Shown: positions 45,322 through 54,183 of the stretch, piece by piece
Layout of the letters: each line of letters starts with the position of its first letter
Position numbering within the stretch: position 1 is the first letter of the stretch
From: Neptunicoccus cionae
GTDB taxonomy: Bacteria; Pseudomonadota; Alphaproteobacteria; Rhodobacterales; Rhodobacteraceae
Assembly: GCF_014643735.1 (NCBI RefSeq)
Contig: NZ_BMKA01000001.1
Location: forward strand, 558,001 to 622,000
Direction of reading: 5' to 3'
Length of the DNA stretch: 64,000 bases
Notes under the pieces: generated by a model
Database searches by the model: none
The model's input: the letters and a program-made list of their open reading frames with translations, nothing else
Told to the model about the DNA's origin: nothing
Made by a program: the position numbers and the translations under genes

Positions 45322-46515
45322 ATGACACAAAACCGATCAGAACTCCGCTTTCGCCCCAATAAATCGCCACAACGTATTCGCCACGGGTTTCCCTGGGCTT
45401 ATGACAACGAAGTCGTCACCGACCGCCGTACCAAAAAGATTGCGCTCGGTACGATTGTTGATCTGCTGGACAACGACCGGAACTTTGTCGCGCAGGCGGC
45501 GTTTCATCCAGACTCCAAGATCGCAGCGCGGGTGCTTGAACGGGACCGTGATGTGCAGATTGACGCGAAATGGCTGGAGTCCAAGCTTCGCTTTGCACGG
45601 GATCACCGCGACCGGATGTTCGACACGCCGTTCTACCGCCTGATCCACGCCGAGGCTGACGGGCTGCCCGGACTGATTATCGACCGTTTCGGTGATGTCC
45701 TTGCTGTGCAGCCGAACGCCGCTTGGATTGAGAACCTCCTTCCGGACCTGCAAGAGGCGTTGAAAGCCGTGTTTGATGCGCCGGTTATTATCAAGAACGC
45801 CAGCGGTCGGGCGCGGGGGCTGGAAGGCCTGTCCGAAGAAACCGTGGTGCTGGACGGATCGGTTGACGGCCCCATCCCTGTGCAGATGAACGGGGCAACC
45901 TACATGGCCGATGTGCTTGGCGGGCAGAAAACCGGCCTGTTCTATGACCAACGCCCCAACCACGCTTTTGCTGCGAAACTGGCCAAAGGCGGCGATGTGC
46001 TGGATGTGTTTTCCCATGTTGGCGGGTTTTCCCTTGCCGCGCTTGCAGGTGGGGCAACGCATGCCACCGCCGTAGACGGCTCCGCTGCCGCGCTGGAACT
46101 GGCGAGCAAGGGCGCAGCGGCCACGGGGTTTGACGACAGGTTCGACACGATCAAGGGCGATGCGTTTGAGGTGATGACCAAGCTCGCCGATGAGGGGCGT
46201 TCGTTTGACGTGGTTGTCTGCGATCCCCCGGCCTTTGCACCGGCCAAACCGGCCCTGCAGGCGGGGTTGCGGGCCTATGAAAAGGTGGCGCGTATGGGCG
46301 CGGCGCTGGTGCGGCCGGGGGGGTATCTGGTGCTGTGTTCCTGTTCCCACGCCGCCGATCTGTCGACCTTCCGCCAAGCCAGCCTGCGTGGTGTAGGCAA
46401 GGGCGGGCGCACGGGGCAGATCGTCTACACCGGTTTTGCCGGAGAGGATCACCCCGTCCATCCGCAACTGGCAGAAACCGCCTATTTGAAGTCCATTTTC
46501 CTGCGGTTGGTATGA
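45322..46515 (+). CDS. rlmI: Class I SAM-dependent rRNA methyltransferase, RlmI family
   Basis: A 397-aa PUA-domain methyltransferase like RlmI, which makes m5C at 23S rRNA position 1962. The N-terminal PUA region is SELRFRPNKSPQRIRHGFPWAYDN with IVDLLDNDRNFVAQAAFHPDSKIAARVL. The middle EEE domain includes DGLPGLIIDRFGDVLAVQ near residue 112. The Rossmann domain has LGGQKTGLFYDQRPNH near 194, VLDVFSHVGGFSLAALAGGA near 219 and the catalytic DPPAF near 302, with a Cys in LVLCSCSH near 335. AGGAGG precedes the ATG. Its stop overlaps the PIN gene start (ATGA). The exact target is by family inference. Confidence 0.9.
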   Translation: MTQNRSELRFRPNKSPQRIRHGFPWAYDNEVVTDRRTKKIALGTIVDLLDNDRNFVAQAAFHPDSKIAARVLERDRDVQIDAKWLESKLRFARDHRDRMFDTPFYRLIHAEADGLPGLIIDRFGDVLAVQPNAAWIENLLPDLQEALKAVFDAPVIIKNASGRARGLEGLSEETVVLDGSVDGPIPVQMNGATYMADVLGGQKTGLFYDQRPNHAFAAKLAKGGDVLDVFSHVGGFSLAALAGGATHATAVDGSAAALELASKGAAATGFDDRFDTIKGDAFEVMTKLADEGRSFDVVVCDPPAFAPAKPALQAGLRAYEKVARMGAALVRPGGYLVLCSCSHAADLSTFRQASLRGVGKGGRTGQIVYTGFAGEDHPVHPQLAETAYLKSIFLRLV

Positions 46516-47066
46516 CCACCCGCGTCCTGATTGACGCTTGTGTGCTCTATCCGTCGATCCTGCGTGCTGTCGTGCTGGGTTGTGCAAAACAAGGTGCGTT
46601 CGAACCGCTTTGGTCTGGGCGCATTCTGGGAGAATGGCGGCGTGCGGCCCATAGGAACGAGATCGGGCCGATGGCAGACACCGAAATCGCGCTGTTGCGG
46701 GCCGACTGGCGCAGCGCCGAGGTGGATTTTGCGAGCGTTGAACTGGACGATCTGCACCTACCCGATGAAAACGACCGGCATGTTCTGGCGGCGGCGATTG
46801 CGGGGCAGGCGGATGAGCTGCTGACCGCCAATACGGGGGATTTCCCAACACGGGTTCTGGCGCGCTACGGTGTGCTGCGCCGCCATCCCGATGAATTCCT
46901 GCTGGAACTGGCGCTCGCAGATGCGGTGATGGTGGGTAATGTGATCGACCGCGTTCACAATGACGCCGAAGCGATGAAGGGCGAACGGGTCAACCGGCGT
47001 AAAATGCTACAGCGCAGCAGTCTGCCCCGTCTCGCCAAATGGGACGGGGCGCAGCAGGGCGCTTAA
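46512..47066 (+). CDS. PIN-domain nuclease-like protein coupled to rlmI
   Basis: A 184-aa PIN-fold protein. The acidic metal-binding set is present: VLIDACVLYPS (Asp8), SGRILGEW (Glu near 41), DENDRHVLAAAI (Asp near 86-89) and LLTANTGDFP (Asp near 108). The last 60 residues form an extra helical region (MLQRSSLPRLAKW). It should be a Mg-dependent single-strand RNase. No antitoxin-like gene adjoins it, so it is not an ordinary VapC module. It is coupled by a 4-bp overlap to the rRNA methyltransferase gene, and its stop overlaps the end of the convergent MORN gene by 4 bp. A role in RNA processing linked to ribosomes is inference. Confidence 0.82.
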   Translation: MTTRVLIDACVLYPSILRAVVLGCAKQGAFEPLWSGRILGEWRRAAHRNEIGPMADTEIALLRADWRSAEVDFASVELDDLHLPDENDRHVLAAAIAGQADELLTANTGDFPTRVLARYGVLRRHPDEFLLELALADAVMVGNVIDRVHNDAEAMKGERVNRRKMLQRSSLPRLAKWDGAQQGA

Positions 47067-48562
47067 TCCGCAGCGGGTGCAGCCTGTGTTTCGGTTGCGT
47101 CTGCTTCGTTGCTTGCAGGCGCTGTCGGGCTACCGCCAGCGGCGTCGGATTCTTCTTGTGTGGCCTGTTTGCCGTTGGCCCAAAACCCGTCATATTCTTC
47201 GCCGGTGGCATAAACCATCTTGCCGCTGCCCTGACGCTGGCCGTTCTTGAATGTGCCGGTGTAGATATCACCATTGGCGTAGGTGGCGACACCGGCGCCG
47301 TTGATTTCACCGTTCTCCCAATTCCCGACATAGCTGAACCCGTCGGGCAGGGTGATCTTGCCACGGCCCTGACGTTTCCCGTCCTCATAGGCGCCTTCAT
47401 AGATTGAACCGTCCTTGAACACGGCGCGGCCTTCGCCTTGGCGCACGCCTTCGACCCATTCCCCTTCATAGGAGTGGCCATCCGCATAGGTGATCTTGCC
47501 GGTGCCGTGGTTCTTGGCGTCCTTGAGTTCCCCCACGTAGATCGTACCGTTCACATCGCGCACGGTGCCTGTGCCCTCAATGCGGCCTTCGGTCCATTCG
47601 CCCTCATAAGACGAACCGTTCGCATAGACGATCTTGCCTTCACCGTGGGGCAGACCCTTGGCGAATTCGCCGGTGTAGACCGCGCCGTCACTGTAGCTCA
47701 ACGATCCCTGACCGGACATCTGTCCGGCTTCCCAGTTGCCACTGTATTCATAGCCGTCCTGTCCGGTGAACTTGCCGTCCCCCTGACGTTGGTCGCTGAC
47801 GAAATTGCCCACAAAAATATCGCCGTTGGCATAGGTGATCTTACCGGCGCCATTGCGTTTGCCCTGTTCCATCTGGCCTTCGTACACATCGCCGTTGGCT
47901 TGTTTCAGAACGCCGGTGCCTTCAATCTGGCCGTTTTTCCATTCGCCATCATAGGTCAGCCCGTCCGGCATGGTCAAAAGACCTTTGCCCTCGCGCATAC
48001 CTTCGACCACATCACCCTGATAGGTCGCGCCGTCGTGATAGGTTATCAGCGCCTTGCCGGTTTTCTTGCCATCCTGCCAGTCCCCTTCATAGCGATAGCC
48101 GTTCGGGCTGGTCATTGTGCCTTTGCCGTCATGCTGTGCCTGAGAGAAATCACCCTCATAGACCACGCCATTGGCGTATTTTGCAACGCCGCTGCCTTCG
48201 ATCTTGCCGTTGACCCAATCGCCTTCATAGGTTCCGCCATCGGCAAAGGTGATTTTGCCTTTGCCTTCGGGTTTACCAGCAACAAAGGTGCCTTTGTAAA
48301 CTGAGCCGTTGGGGAATTTCGCGCTGCCTTGCCCCTGAATTTCCCCTTCCACCCATTCGCCGGAATATTCATAGCCGTTTGGCAGGCGATAGGTGCCGGT
48401 GCCGTGTTGCTTGCCGTCTTTGAAGGTGCCTTCATAGACCCCGCCGGTGTCATATTGTTTGGTCACAACCTGTGCTGTGGCCTGTGCAAAGCCCGCGGTA
48501 GGCGCTGTGGCCAGAAGGGTTGCAACAAGAAGGGTGCGGGGAAGCGGCGTCAGTTTGTTCAA
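47063..48562 (-). CDS. Exported MORN-repeat protein (18 full repeats)
   Basis: A 499-aa protein with an N-terminal signal peptide (RTLLVATLLATAPTAGFAQA) followed by 18 consecutive 23-residue MORN repeats and a partial 19th, with the pattern YEGEW-x2-GK-x2-GxG-x3-Y-x-DG. It ends in an Ala/Thr-rich tail (ASNEADATETQAAPAAD). MORN arrays form long beta-hairpin rods that bind lipids or proteins. Secretion points to the periplasm or outer surface; function is unknown. The start codon is TTG, since no in-frame ATG or GTG precedes the signal sequence, with AAGAGA upstream. It is divergent from nadE. Confidence 0.9.
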   Translation of the reverse strand: MNKLTPLPRTLLVATLLATAPTAGFAQATAQVVTKQYDTGGVYEGTFKDGKQHGTGTYRLPNGYEYSGEWVEGEIQGQGSAKFPNGSVYKGTFVAGKPEGKGKITFADGGTYEGDWVNGKIEGSGVAKYANGVVYEGDFSQAQHDGKGTMTSPNGYRYEGDWQDGKKTGKALITYHDGATYQGDVVEGMREGKGLLTMPDGLTYDGEWKNGQIEGTGVLKQANGDVYEGQMEQGKRNGAGKITYANGDIFVGNFVSDQRQGDGKFTGQDGYEYSGNWEAGQMSGQGSLSYSDGAVYTGEFAKGLPHGEGKIVYANGSSYEGEWTEGRIEGTGTVRDVNGTIYVGELKDAKNHGTGKITYADGHSYEGEWVEGVRQGEGRAVFKDGSIYEGAYEDGKRQGRGKITLPDGFSYVGNWENGEINGAGVATYANGDIYTGTFKNGQRQGSGKMVYATGEEYDGFWANGKQATQEESDAAGGSPTAPASNEADATETQAAPAAD

Positions 48563-48724
48563 ATTCTCTTCGCCGGCGCGGGGCCGGGCTCCCTGATGAT
48601 TGGTCTATCTGTTTGCGCCCAACGTTAAGGCTTTGGAAAATTCATGACAAGGGTTCTTGCGTCTTGTGCTTTGTGATCCAAATAGGTCTAACAAGGCAAA
48701 AGAAAATCACCAACGGCGGCTCCA

Positions 48725-50395
48725 ATGACAGAGAAACTGCGTCTCACGCTTGCACAGTTAAATCCAACGGTCGGGGATCTGGCCGGAAACATGGCCAAAG
48801 CGCAAGAGGCCCATGCCGCTGCGGCCGAGGCTGGTGCGGATATGCTGGTGCTGCCGGAGATGTTTATAACCGGATACCAAACGCAGGATCTGGTGATGCG
48901 TCCGGCCTTTGCTCTGGACGCGATGGAACACGTTTTGATGCTGGCAAAAGCCTGTGACACAGGGCCTGCCATCGGTGTCGGCGCGCCATTGCTGGAAGAC
49001 GACCTGCTGTTCAACGCCTATTACATCCTGCGCGGCGGTGAAATAGTTGCGACCCTGCGCAAACATGAACTGCCCAACACCCACGTCTTTGACGAGGTGC
49101 GCCAGTTCAGTTCCGGCCCGATTGCCGGTCCTTATAATCTGGGCAATGTGCGCATTGGCACGCCGATCTGTGAAGACGCATGGCATGTGGATGTGCCCGA
49201 AGCGCTGGCGGAATCCGGTGCGGAAATTCTGGTGGTGCCTAACGGGTCGCCCTATTACCGCAACAAATACGACCGGCGGTTTTCTGCTATGGTGTCCCGC
49301 GTGATCGAAAACGACTTGCCGCTGGTTTATCTGAACATGGTGGGTGGTCAGGACGATCAGGTGTTTGACGGCGGTTCTTTTGTGCTGAACCGTGGCGGCC
49401 AACTGGCGATGCAAATGCCTCTGTTCGACGAGGCTATCGCCCATGTGGACTTTGAAAAGGGACCGGAGGGCTGGGAAGCGCTTGACGGGGAGAAAATCAT
49501 CCCTGTGGACGAGTGGGAGCAGGACTACCGCGTGATGACCCAAGGTCTGCGCGATTACATGGGTAAGACCGGCTTTAAGAAGGTTCTGTTGGGGCTTTCA
49601 GGCGGTATCGATTCCGCCATCGTTGCGACAATTGCCGTGGACGCGCTGGGCGCTGAAAACGTGCGCTGTGTGATGCTGCCGTCCGAATATACCGCGCAGA
49701 ACAGCCTTGATGACGCGGCAGAGCTGGCCGCCAATCTGGGGGTGAAGCTGGATACCATTCCAATTGCAAAAGCCCGCGCTGCTGTGACCGAAACTATGGC
49801 CCCTTTCTTCAAGGGGATGGAGCCGGATGTGACCGAGGAGAACATCCAATCACGCCTGCGGGGTCTGCTGTTGATGTCCCTGTCCAATAAATTCGGGGAG
49901 ATGCTGCTGACCACCGGCAATAAATCAGAGGTCGCGGTGGGGTATGCTACCATCTACGGCGATATGTCGGGGGGGTATAACCCGATCAAGGACCTCTATA
50001 AAATGCGGGTGTTTGAAAGCTGTCGCTGGCGCAATGCCAACCACCGTGACTGGATGATGGGGCCGAAAGGCGCGGTTATTCCGGTGAACATCATCGACAA
50101 ACCCCCAACAGCAGAGCTGCGCGAGGATCAGAAGGATTCAGACAGCTTGCCGGAATACGAAGAGCTGGATGCTATTCTCGAACTGCTGGTGGATCAGGAC
50201 TTATCGGTGGCCGAAATTGTCGCGCTCGGGTTTGACCGCGCTGTGGTAAAGCGGATCGAGCATCTGGTCTATATTTCTGAATATAAACGGTTTCAGTCTG
50301 CACCCGGTCCTCGTCTGACCCACCGTGCGTTCTGGATGGACCGGCGCTATCCGATTGTGAACCGCTGGCGGGATACCAGCGGTGAAGGTCTCTAG
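48725..50395 (+). CDS. nadE: Glutamine-dependent NAD+ synthetase
   Basis: A 556-aa two-domain enzyme that amidates nicotinic acid adenine dinucleotide to NAD+. The N-terminal nitrilase-type glutaminase has its Glu-Lys-Cys triad at Glu45 (VLPEMFITGYQ), Lys113 (RKHELPN) and Cys149 (GTPICEDAW). The C-terminal ATP pyrophosphatase domain has the P-loop LSGGIDSAIVA at residues 291-301 and later TTGNKSEVAVGYATIYGD. The length fits the alphaproteobacterial form. It is divergent from the MORN gene with about 160 bp between. A GGATATTT element follows it. Confidence 0.96.
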   Translation: MTEKLRLTLAQLNPTVGDLAGNMAKAQEAHAAAAEAGADMLVLPEMFITGYQTQDLVMRPAFALDAMEHVLMLAKACDTGPAIGVGAPLLEDDLLFNAYYILRGGEIVATLRKHELPNTHVFDEVRQFSSGPIAGPYNLGNVRIGTPICEDAWHVDVPEALAESGAEILVVPNGSPYYRNKYDRRFSAMVSRVIENDLPLVYLNMVGGQDDQVFDGGSFVLNRGGQLAMQMPLFDEAIAHVDFEKGPEGWEALDGEKIIPVDEWEQDYRVMTQGLRDYMGKTGFKKVLLGLSGGIDSAIVATIAVDALGAENVRCVMLPSEYTAQNSLDDAAELAANLGVKLDTIPIAKARAAVTETMAPFFKGMEPDVTEENIQSRLRGLLLMSLSNKFGEMLLTTGNKSEVAVGYATIYGDMSGGYNPIKDLYKMRVFESCRWRNANHRDWMMGPKGAVIPVNIIDKPPTAELREDQKDSDSLPEYEELDAILELLVDQDLSVAEIVALGFDRAVVKRIEHLVYISEYKRFQSAPGPRLTHRAFWMDRRYPIVNRWRDTSGEGL

Positions 50396-50402
50396 CGCTC
50401 CG

Positions 50403-50427
50403 CGCGGGGATATTTGAGGAAAATGGA
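50403..50427 (+). repeat. Intergenic element tail, copy 3
   Basis: GCGGGGATATTTGAGGAAAATGG lies just after nadE. It resembles the minus-strand tail of the element at 4755-4805 (GGATATTT, then AAAATGG) and the GGATA tail at 16291. The GC hairpin itself is missing here or reduced to CGCGCGG. Confidence 0.45.
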
Positions 50428-50442
50428 AGGTGGCGCGGCGGG

Positions 50443-51084
50443 TTATTTCCAGTAGGGCGCGCGCCAGCCTGCTGCGACGGCTTCGCCCTCGTCGCAGAAC
50501 CAGCGCTCTCCTTTGGACAGGCTGATTTTTGTGCGGTTGTACCAAGGGGACCACGGGGCGTGGTAGATTTTGCCCCCCGAAGAGATGTTTCCCTTGATCG
50601 CGCAACCGTCAGGGGCTTTTTGCGCGGCGACTGTCCAACGGGCGGCGCGGTAGTCCCACGGGGTTTGTGACGCCGCCTGCCAGATGCCACGCTGTTGCGC
50701 TTTGGCGCGGTTTTGGTCCGATTCATATTCGTCCGAGAATTTCAGGAAGGCCCAAGCCATGCCTTGCGCGACCATTTCGCGGGCAACATCGGTTGATCCG
50801 GCAAAGCAGCGCGCGACGATGCGGCCATATCCGTCAGTGGCAAGTTCCTGACAGGTAACTGTTTTTCCCCGCGTCAGCGCGAAAAGCGCATCTGTCGCCG
50901 CTGTGCCGCAGGCCCAGTCCTTGCCGGTGTCGGTCTTGCATTTCTGCCCCGCCTCTGGTGCGTCGATGCCGTTGATCCGGTAGCGAATGCCCCCCAGATC
51001 CAGCGTGTCCCCGTCCACAATCCGCAAATTATCCGCAGCAACTGGCGCGCACAGGCACGCCAGTGCGATCAGCACTCTTAACAT
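50443..51084 (-). CDS. Secreted thermonuclease (SNase) family protein
   Basis: A 213-aa protein with a signal peptide (LRVLIALACLCAPVAADN) and a staphylococcal-nuclease domain. The SNase marks are RIVDGDTLDLGG near residue 21, NGIDAPEAGQKC near 38 and YGRIVARCF near 85, then MVAQGMAWAF near 101. The C-terminal 70 residues (CAIKGNISSGGKIYHAPWSPWYNRTKI) look like the excalibur-less endonuclease tail often seen in Rhodobacterales. It would be an exported Ca-dependent nuclease, if active. The ATG at 51084 has GAGGAG upstream. It is divergent from gltX. Confidence 0.88.
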   Translation of the reverse strand: MLRVLIALACLCAPVAADNLRIVDGDTLDLGGIRYRINGIDAPEAGQKCKTDTGKDWACGTAATDALFALTRGKTVTCQELATDGYGRIVARCFAGSTDVAREMVAQGMAWAFLKFSDEYESDQNRAKAQQRGIWQAASQTPWDYRAARWTVAAQKAPDGCAIKGNISSGGKIYHAPWSPWYNRTKISLSKGERWFCDEGEAVAAGWRAPYWK

Positions 51085-51234
51085 TATCCACTCCTCAATC
51101 CCCACCTGTGGTTTAGCAGAACGGATCGGGAACTTTAACCATTTCTTTACAAATTCGTTAACGGCCTTCGCTCTTGGCCTTTGCCGCCTGTCCCTGTATG
51201 AGGGGCGCAGATTTATTCCGAAGGTAAAAGCCAG

Positions 51235-52551
51235 ATGACTGTCACCCGTTTTGCTCCGTCCCCTACAGGTTTCCTGCATGTGGGAAACCTGCGAACTGCG
51301 CTGTTCAACTACTTGATCGCACGCAAGCAGGGGGGGCAGTTTATCCTGCGTCTTGACGATACGGACCCCGAACGCTCTACGCAGGAATTTGCGGATGGTA
51401 TTCAAGAAGATCTGGAATGGCTTGGCCTGACATGGGACCGGATGGAGCGCCAGTCAGCGCGGCTGGACCGTTATAATGAAGCAGCGGATGAGCTGCGCAC
51501 GGCGGGGCGGTTTTACGAGTGTTTCGAAACTCCGGTCGAACTGGATCTGAAGCGCAAGAAGCAGCTGAACATGGGCAAGCCGCCGGTATACGACCGCGCC
51601 GCCCTGTCGCTGAGCGAGATGGAAAAAGACGCATTGCGGGCAGAGCGCAGCGGTCACTGGCGGTTCAAGCTGGATCAGGAGCGGATCGAATGGAACGACG
51701 GCATTCTGGGCGATTTGTCTATTGATGCGGCCTCTGTGTCCGATCCGGTTCTTATCCGCGGTGACGGGCAGTTCCTCTATACGCTGGCCTCTGTCTGTGA
51801 CGATGTGGATTTCGGCATCACCCATGTGGTGCGCGGGTCCGATCACGTGACCAACACCGCAACGCAAATCCAGATAATCGAGGCGCTGGGCGGTACAGTT
51901 CCGTCCTTTGCCCACCACTCGCTGCTGACAGGTGCGCAGGGTGAGGCGCTGTCCAAACGGCTTGGCACGCTGGCGCTGCGGGATTTGCGGGAACAAGGGA
52001 TCGAGCCTATGGCGCTGTTGTCGCTGATGGCGCGTCTTGGGGCGAATGAACCTGTTGAACTGCGCAGTTCTATGGAAGAACTGATCGAGGGGTTCGACCT
52101 GTCACAGTTCGGGTCTGCGCCGACGAAATTCGACGTGGCTGATCTGGGTCCAATGACCGCCAAGACGGTTGCGGCCCTGCCATTCAGCGAAATGGAGCAG
52201 AGCCTTGTCGATCTCGGCGTGCCTGCCGATATCGCGCCGGCATTCTGGGAGGTTGCACGGGAAAATGTCTCCACCCGCGCCGGTATCGCAGAGTGGTGGG
52301 CCTTGTGCCGTGACGGGGCAGAGCCGATGATCGCCGCCGAAGATGCGGATTTTGTGACTACGGCCAAAGGCTTGCTGCCGGCCCAGCCTTGGGACGGGGA
52401 TAGCTGGAAAAGCTGGACGACTGCCGTGAAAGAAGCCACGGGGCGTAAAGGGCGGGGGCTGTTCATGCCGCTGCGCAAGGCGCTGACGGGGATGGAACAC
52501 GGGCCGGATATGTCCAAACTGATGCCGCTGCTGCAAAAGCACCGGCTCTGA
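51235..52551 (+). CDS. gltX: Glutamyl-tRNA synthetase
   Basis: A 438-aa class I synthetase that charges tRNA(Glu), and possibly tRNA(Gln), with glutamate. The HIGH motif is PSPTGFLHVGNLR (near residues 8-20) and the KMSKS motif is EALSKRLG near 237-244. The overall length is on the short side, as in the alphaproteobacterial GltX that lacks part of the anticodon-binding region; many species carry two copies. GatB in this window fits the need to convert mischarged Glu-tRNA(Gln). AAGGT precedes the ATG. A 7-bp stem follows its stop. Confidence 0.95.
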   Translation: MTVTRFAPSPTGFLHVGNLRTALFNYLIARKQGGQFILRLDDTDPERSTQEFADGIQEDLEWLGLTWDRMERQSARLDRYNEAADELRTAGRFYECFETPVELDLKRKKQLNMGKPPVYDRAALSLSEMEKDALRAERSGHWRFKLDQERIEWNDGILGDLSIDAASVSDPVLIRGDGQFLYTLASVCDDVDFGITHVVRGSDHVTNTATQIQIIEALGGTVPSFAHHSLLTGAQGEALSKRLGTLALRDLREQGIEPMALLSLMARLGANEPVELRSSMEELIEGFDLSQFGSAPTKFDVADLGPMTAKTVAALPFSEMEQSLVDLGVPADIAPAFWEVARENVSTRAGIAEWWALCRDGAEPMIAAEDADFVTTAKGLLPAQPWDGDSWKSWTTAVKEATGRKGRGLFMPLRKALTGMEHGPDMSKLMPLLQKHRL

Positions 52552-52559
52552 TCTCTTGT

Positions 52560-52590
52560 CCCGACCGGCCCGTTATGGGGTCAGGTCGGG
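52560..52590. terminator. Hairpin between convergent gltX and GGCT-like genes
   Basis: Perfect stem CCCGACC (52560-52566) / GGTCGGG (52584-52590) with a 17-nt loop, 8 bp after the gltX stop. The stop codon of the leftward gene is at the loop edge. No T-run follows, so a terminator function is only likely by position. Confidence 0.4.
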
Positions 52591-53129
52591 GCGATGATCC
52601 TAGCACCCACCATATTGATATGATCATCCACCAGTGCGGTTTCTGTGTCTGACAGAAGCCCTGCGCGGGGGTAAAGCGGTGTGGCACGGTCATTCAGGAT
52701 TGGCGTGTCCCAGCCGCTGGTGGAGCGGAAGAAACCCCGAACGCCATCGGTGCCGAACACCTGATGGAACCCCTGTACCACGCAATCAAGATAGCTGAGA
52801 AGGATAGGCTGGTTCAGGTTTTCGAGCGACACCGCCGCCGCGCTGGCCTTATACATGGCAACACCGCTCAGCGGTTCCACGTCCAGCACCAGCCGGTCAT
52901 AAGCGGCTTCGCGCAGATCCAGCGCGTCCCAGCCTATATCACCCACATCGGCCACCAGACCGGAAATAGAGGAGAGCGGATCGGGGGTCACGCTGAGGAA
53001 CGCAACATCCCGTTGGGAAGATTGCACCCAATGCCGCCGCCAGCCCTGAAGCGTGGTAGGCCGCAGGTTCTGATAGCTGTGCGTGCCTGCATTCACCAAC
53101 GAGCCGTATCCGAAAAAACTACCGGTCAT
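52581..53129 (-). CDS. Gamma-glutamylcyclotransferase (GGCT/AIG2)-like protein
   Basis: A 182-aa protein that opens with SFFGYGSLVN, the glycine-tyrosine-glycine-serine loop that binds the gamma-glutamyl moiety in the GGCT/AIG2 fold. WRRHWVQSS near residue 31 and SGLVADV near 55 continue the barrel. The Glu expected after the DxxE strand may be that in LDLREAAYDRL near 70, where DxxE reads LREAAY. It could cleave gamma-glutamyl dipeptides or glutathione to 5-oxoproline, or act as a furin-like modifier; it is unproven. The gene follows the M48 protease gene by only 4 bp and is in an operon with it. Confidence 0.78.
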   Translation of the reverse strand: MTGSFFGYGSLVNAGTHSYQNLRPTTLQGWRRHWVQSSQRDVAFLSVTPDPLSSISGLVADVGDIGWDALDLREAAYDRLVLDVEPLSGVAMYKASAAAVSLENLNQPILLSYLDCVVQGFHQVFGTDGVRGFFRSTSGWDTPILNDRATPLYPRAGLLSDTETALVDDHINMVGARIIAPT

Positions 53130-53133
53130 ACGA

Positions 53134-53868
53134 TCACCATGCGACCGGCGCGCGGCCGCCTTGGGATTTGGCTATGTTGATGGTCTGAATGGTGCGTGAC
53201 ACCTGAGAGATCCTCTGGGCTGACGGCGGATGCGTGGCGAGCAGCGCTGAAGAGCCTCGGGTCCGTTCAAACGTGCGGGCACCGATGGTCGCGTTGTAAC
53301 CGGCGCGATCTGCAATATGGGCCGCAATTGTATCGGCCTCCAGTTCAAACTTTTTGGAGTAGCTGCGCCCGCCAATGGCCCCGCCGATGTCTACACCGAC
53401 CTGCGCATCGCCACCGCCGACCGCAACCAAAATACCACCGAGCACCGCTCCGGCAAGCTGGTTGGCCTGCGTCTGTTCAATATGGCGCGCAATCTGGTGG
53501 CCTGCTTCATGGCCGAACACAAAGGCAATTTCGTCGTCATTGCGGAAGCTGCGCAACATATTGACGTTAAAGGTAATAACGGGGCGGCCATCACGTCCGA
53601 TGGTTTGATACGCATTTGGCGGTTGACTGGCGTCAGTATTCACTTTGACCTGAAAATCGCAGAAGTTGTGGGACTTGTTGGAGTGGAAGGTCCGGCAAAC
53701 CGTTTGCGCGACGGGCTCTACGCGGGCGGCCACGCGGTAATAGGCGTTCACGGCGGACTGGGTGTCCCGCATGGCAACGGGGGCGGTCGTTTGTTGCGTG
53801 TTTGGCGTCGGGCTAGTTGAGCAGGCGGCCAGCAGAGCTGTGGCGGCGGAAGCAATCAGTTTGCGCAT
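53134..53868 (-). CDS. M48 family metalloprotease lipoprotein
   Basis: A 244-aa Zn protease with a lipoprotein signal (RKLIASAATALLAAC, Cys16). The zinc motif is FGHEAGHQIARH near residue 119, and the third ligand Glu is in KKFELEADTIAAHIADRAGY near 170. It resembles the Ste24/HtpX/BepA-type M48 group in the periplasm or at the outer membrane, which degrades misfolded outer-membrane proteins. The ATG at 53868 has AGAGGA upstream. The GGCT-like gene follows with a 4-bp gap. Upstream is a 315-bp gene-free stretch shared with the dctP gene. Confidence 0.9.
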   Translation of the reverse strand: MRKLIASAATALLAACSTSPTPNTQQTTAPVAMRDTQSAVNAYYRVAARVEPVAQTVCRTFHSNKSHNFCDFQVKVNTDASQPPNAYQTIGRDGRPVITFNVNMLRSFRNDDEIAFVFGHEAGHQIARHIEQTQANQLAGAVLGGILVAVGGGDAQVGVDIGGAIGGRSYSKKFELEADTIAAHIADRAGYNATIGARTFERTRGSSALLATHPPSAQRISQVSRTIQTINIAKSQGGRAPVAW

Positions 53869-54183
53869 GTAATCCTCTGTCAATTGCGGGGATGGACGAT
53901 CTGTCAGCCCAGTGAGCTTTCCGGTGGGCTTTGGTTTTTAATACGGAATCCCCCAAGTCGGGGCAACTGTTGTGTCAGGCACTGCGCAGCAAATGGCCAA
54001 GCCGGGGTTCTGGGTGTGCCTATAAAATAGCCATCTAAGTTAGGTCGTTGTCATTTCAAGCTAAACTGTAAAACCGCGCGTATTTTTACGCACTTACGGC
54101 CAATTCATTATAGGGAATCGCGGAAAGTTTCGTTAACCTGTGACCACAATCCCCACCAACGGGGAGCAATTTGGGAGGAAACC
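53869..54183. other. 315-bp intergenic region upstream of dctP and the M48 gene
   Basis: It contains a small hairpin GCGTA-TTTT-TACGC (54078-54091) and CCCC-accaac-GGGG just before the dctP ribosome site GGGAGGAAA. No confident promoter was found. I see no gene. Confidence 0.4.
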
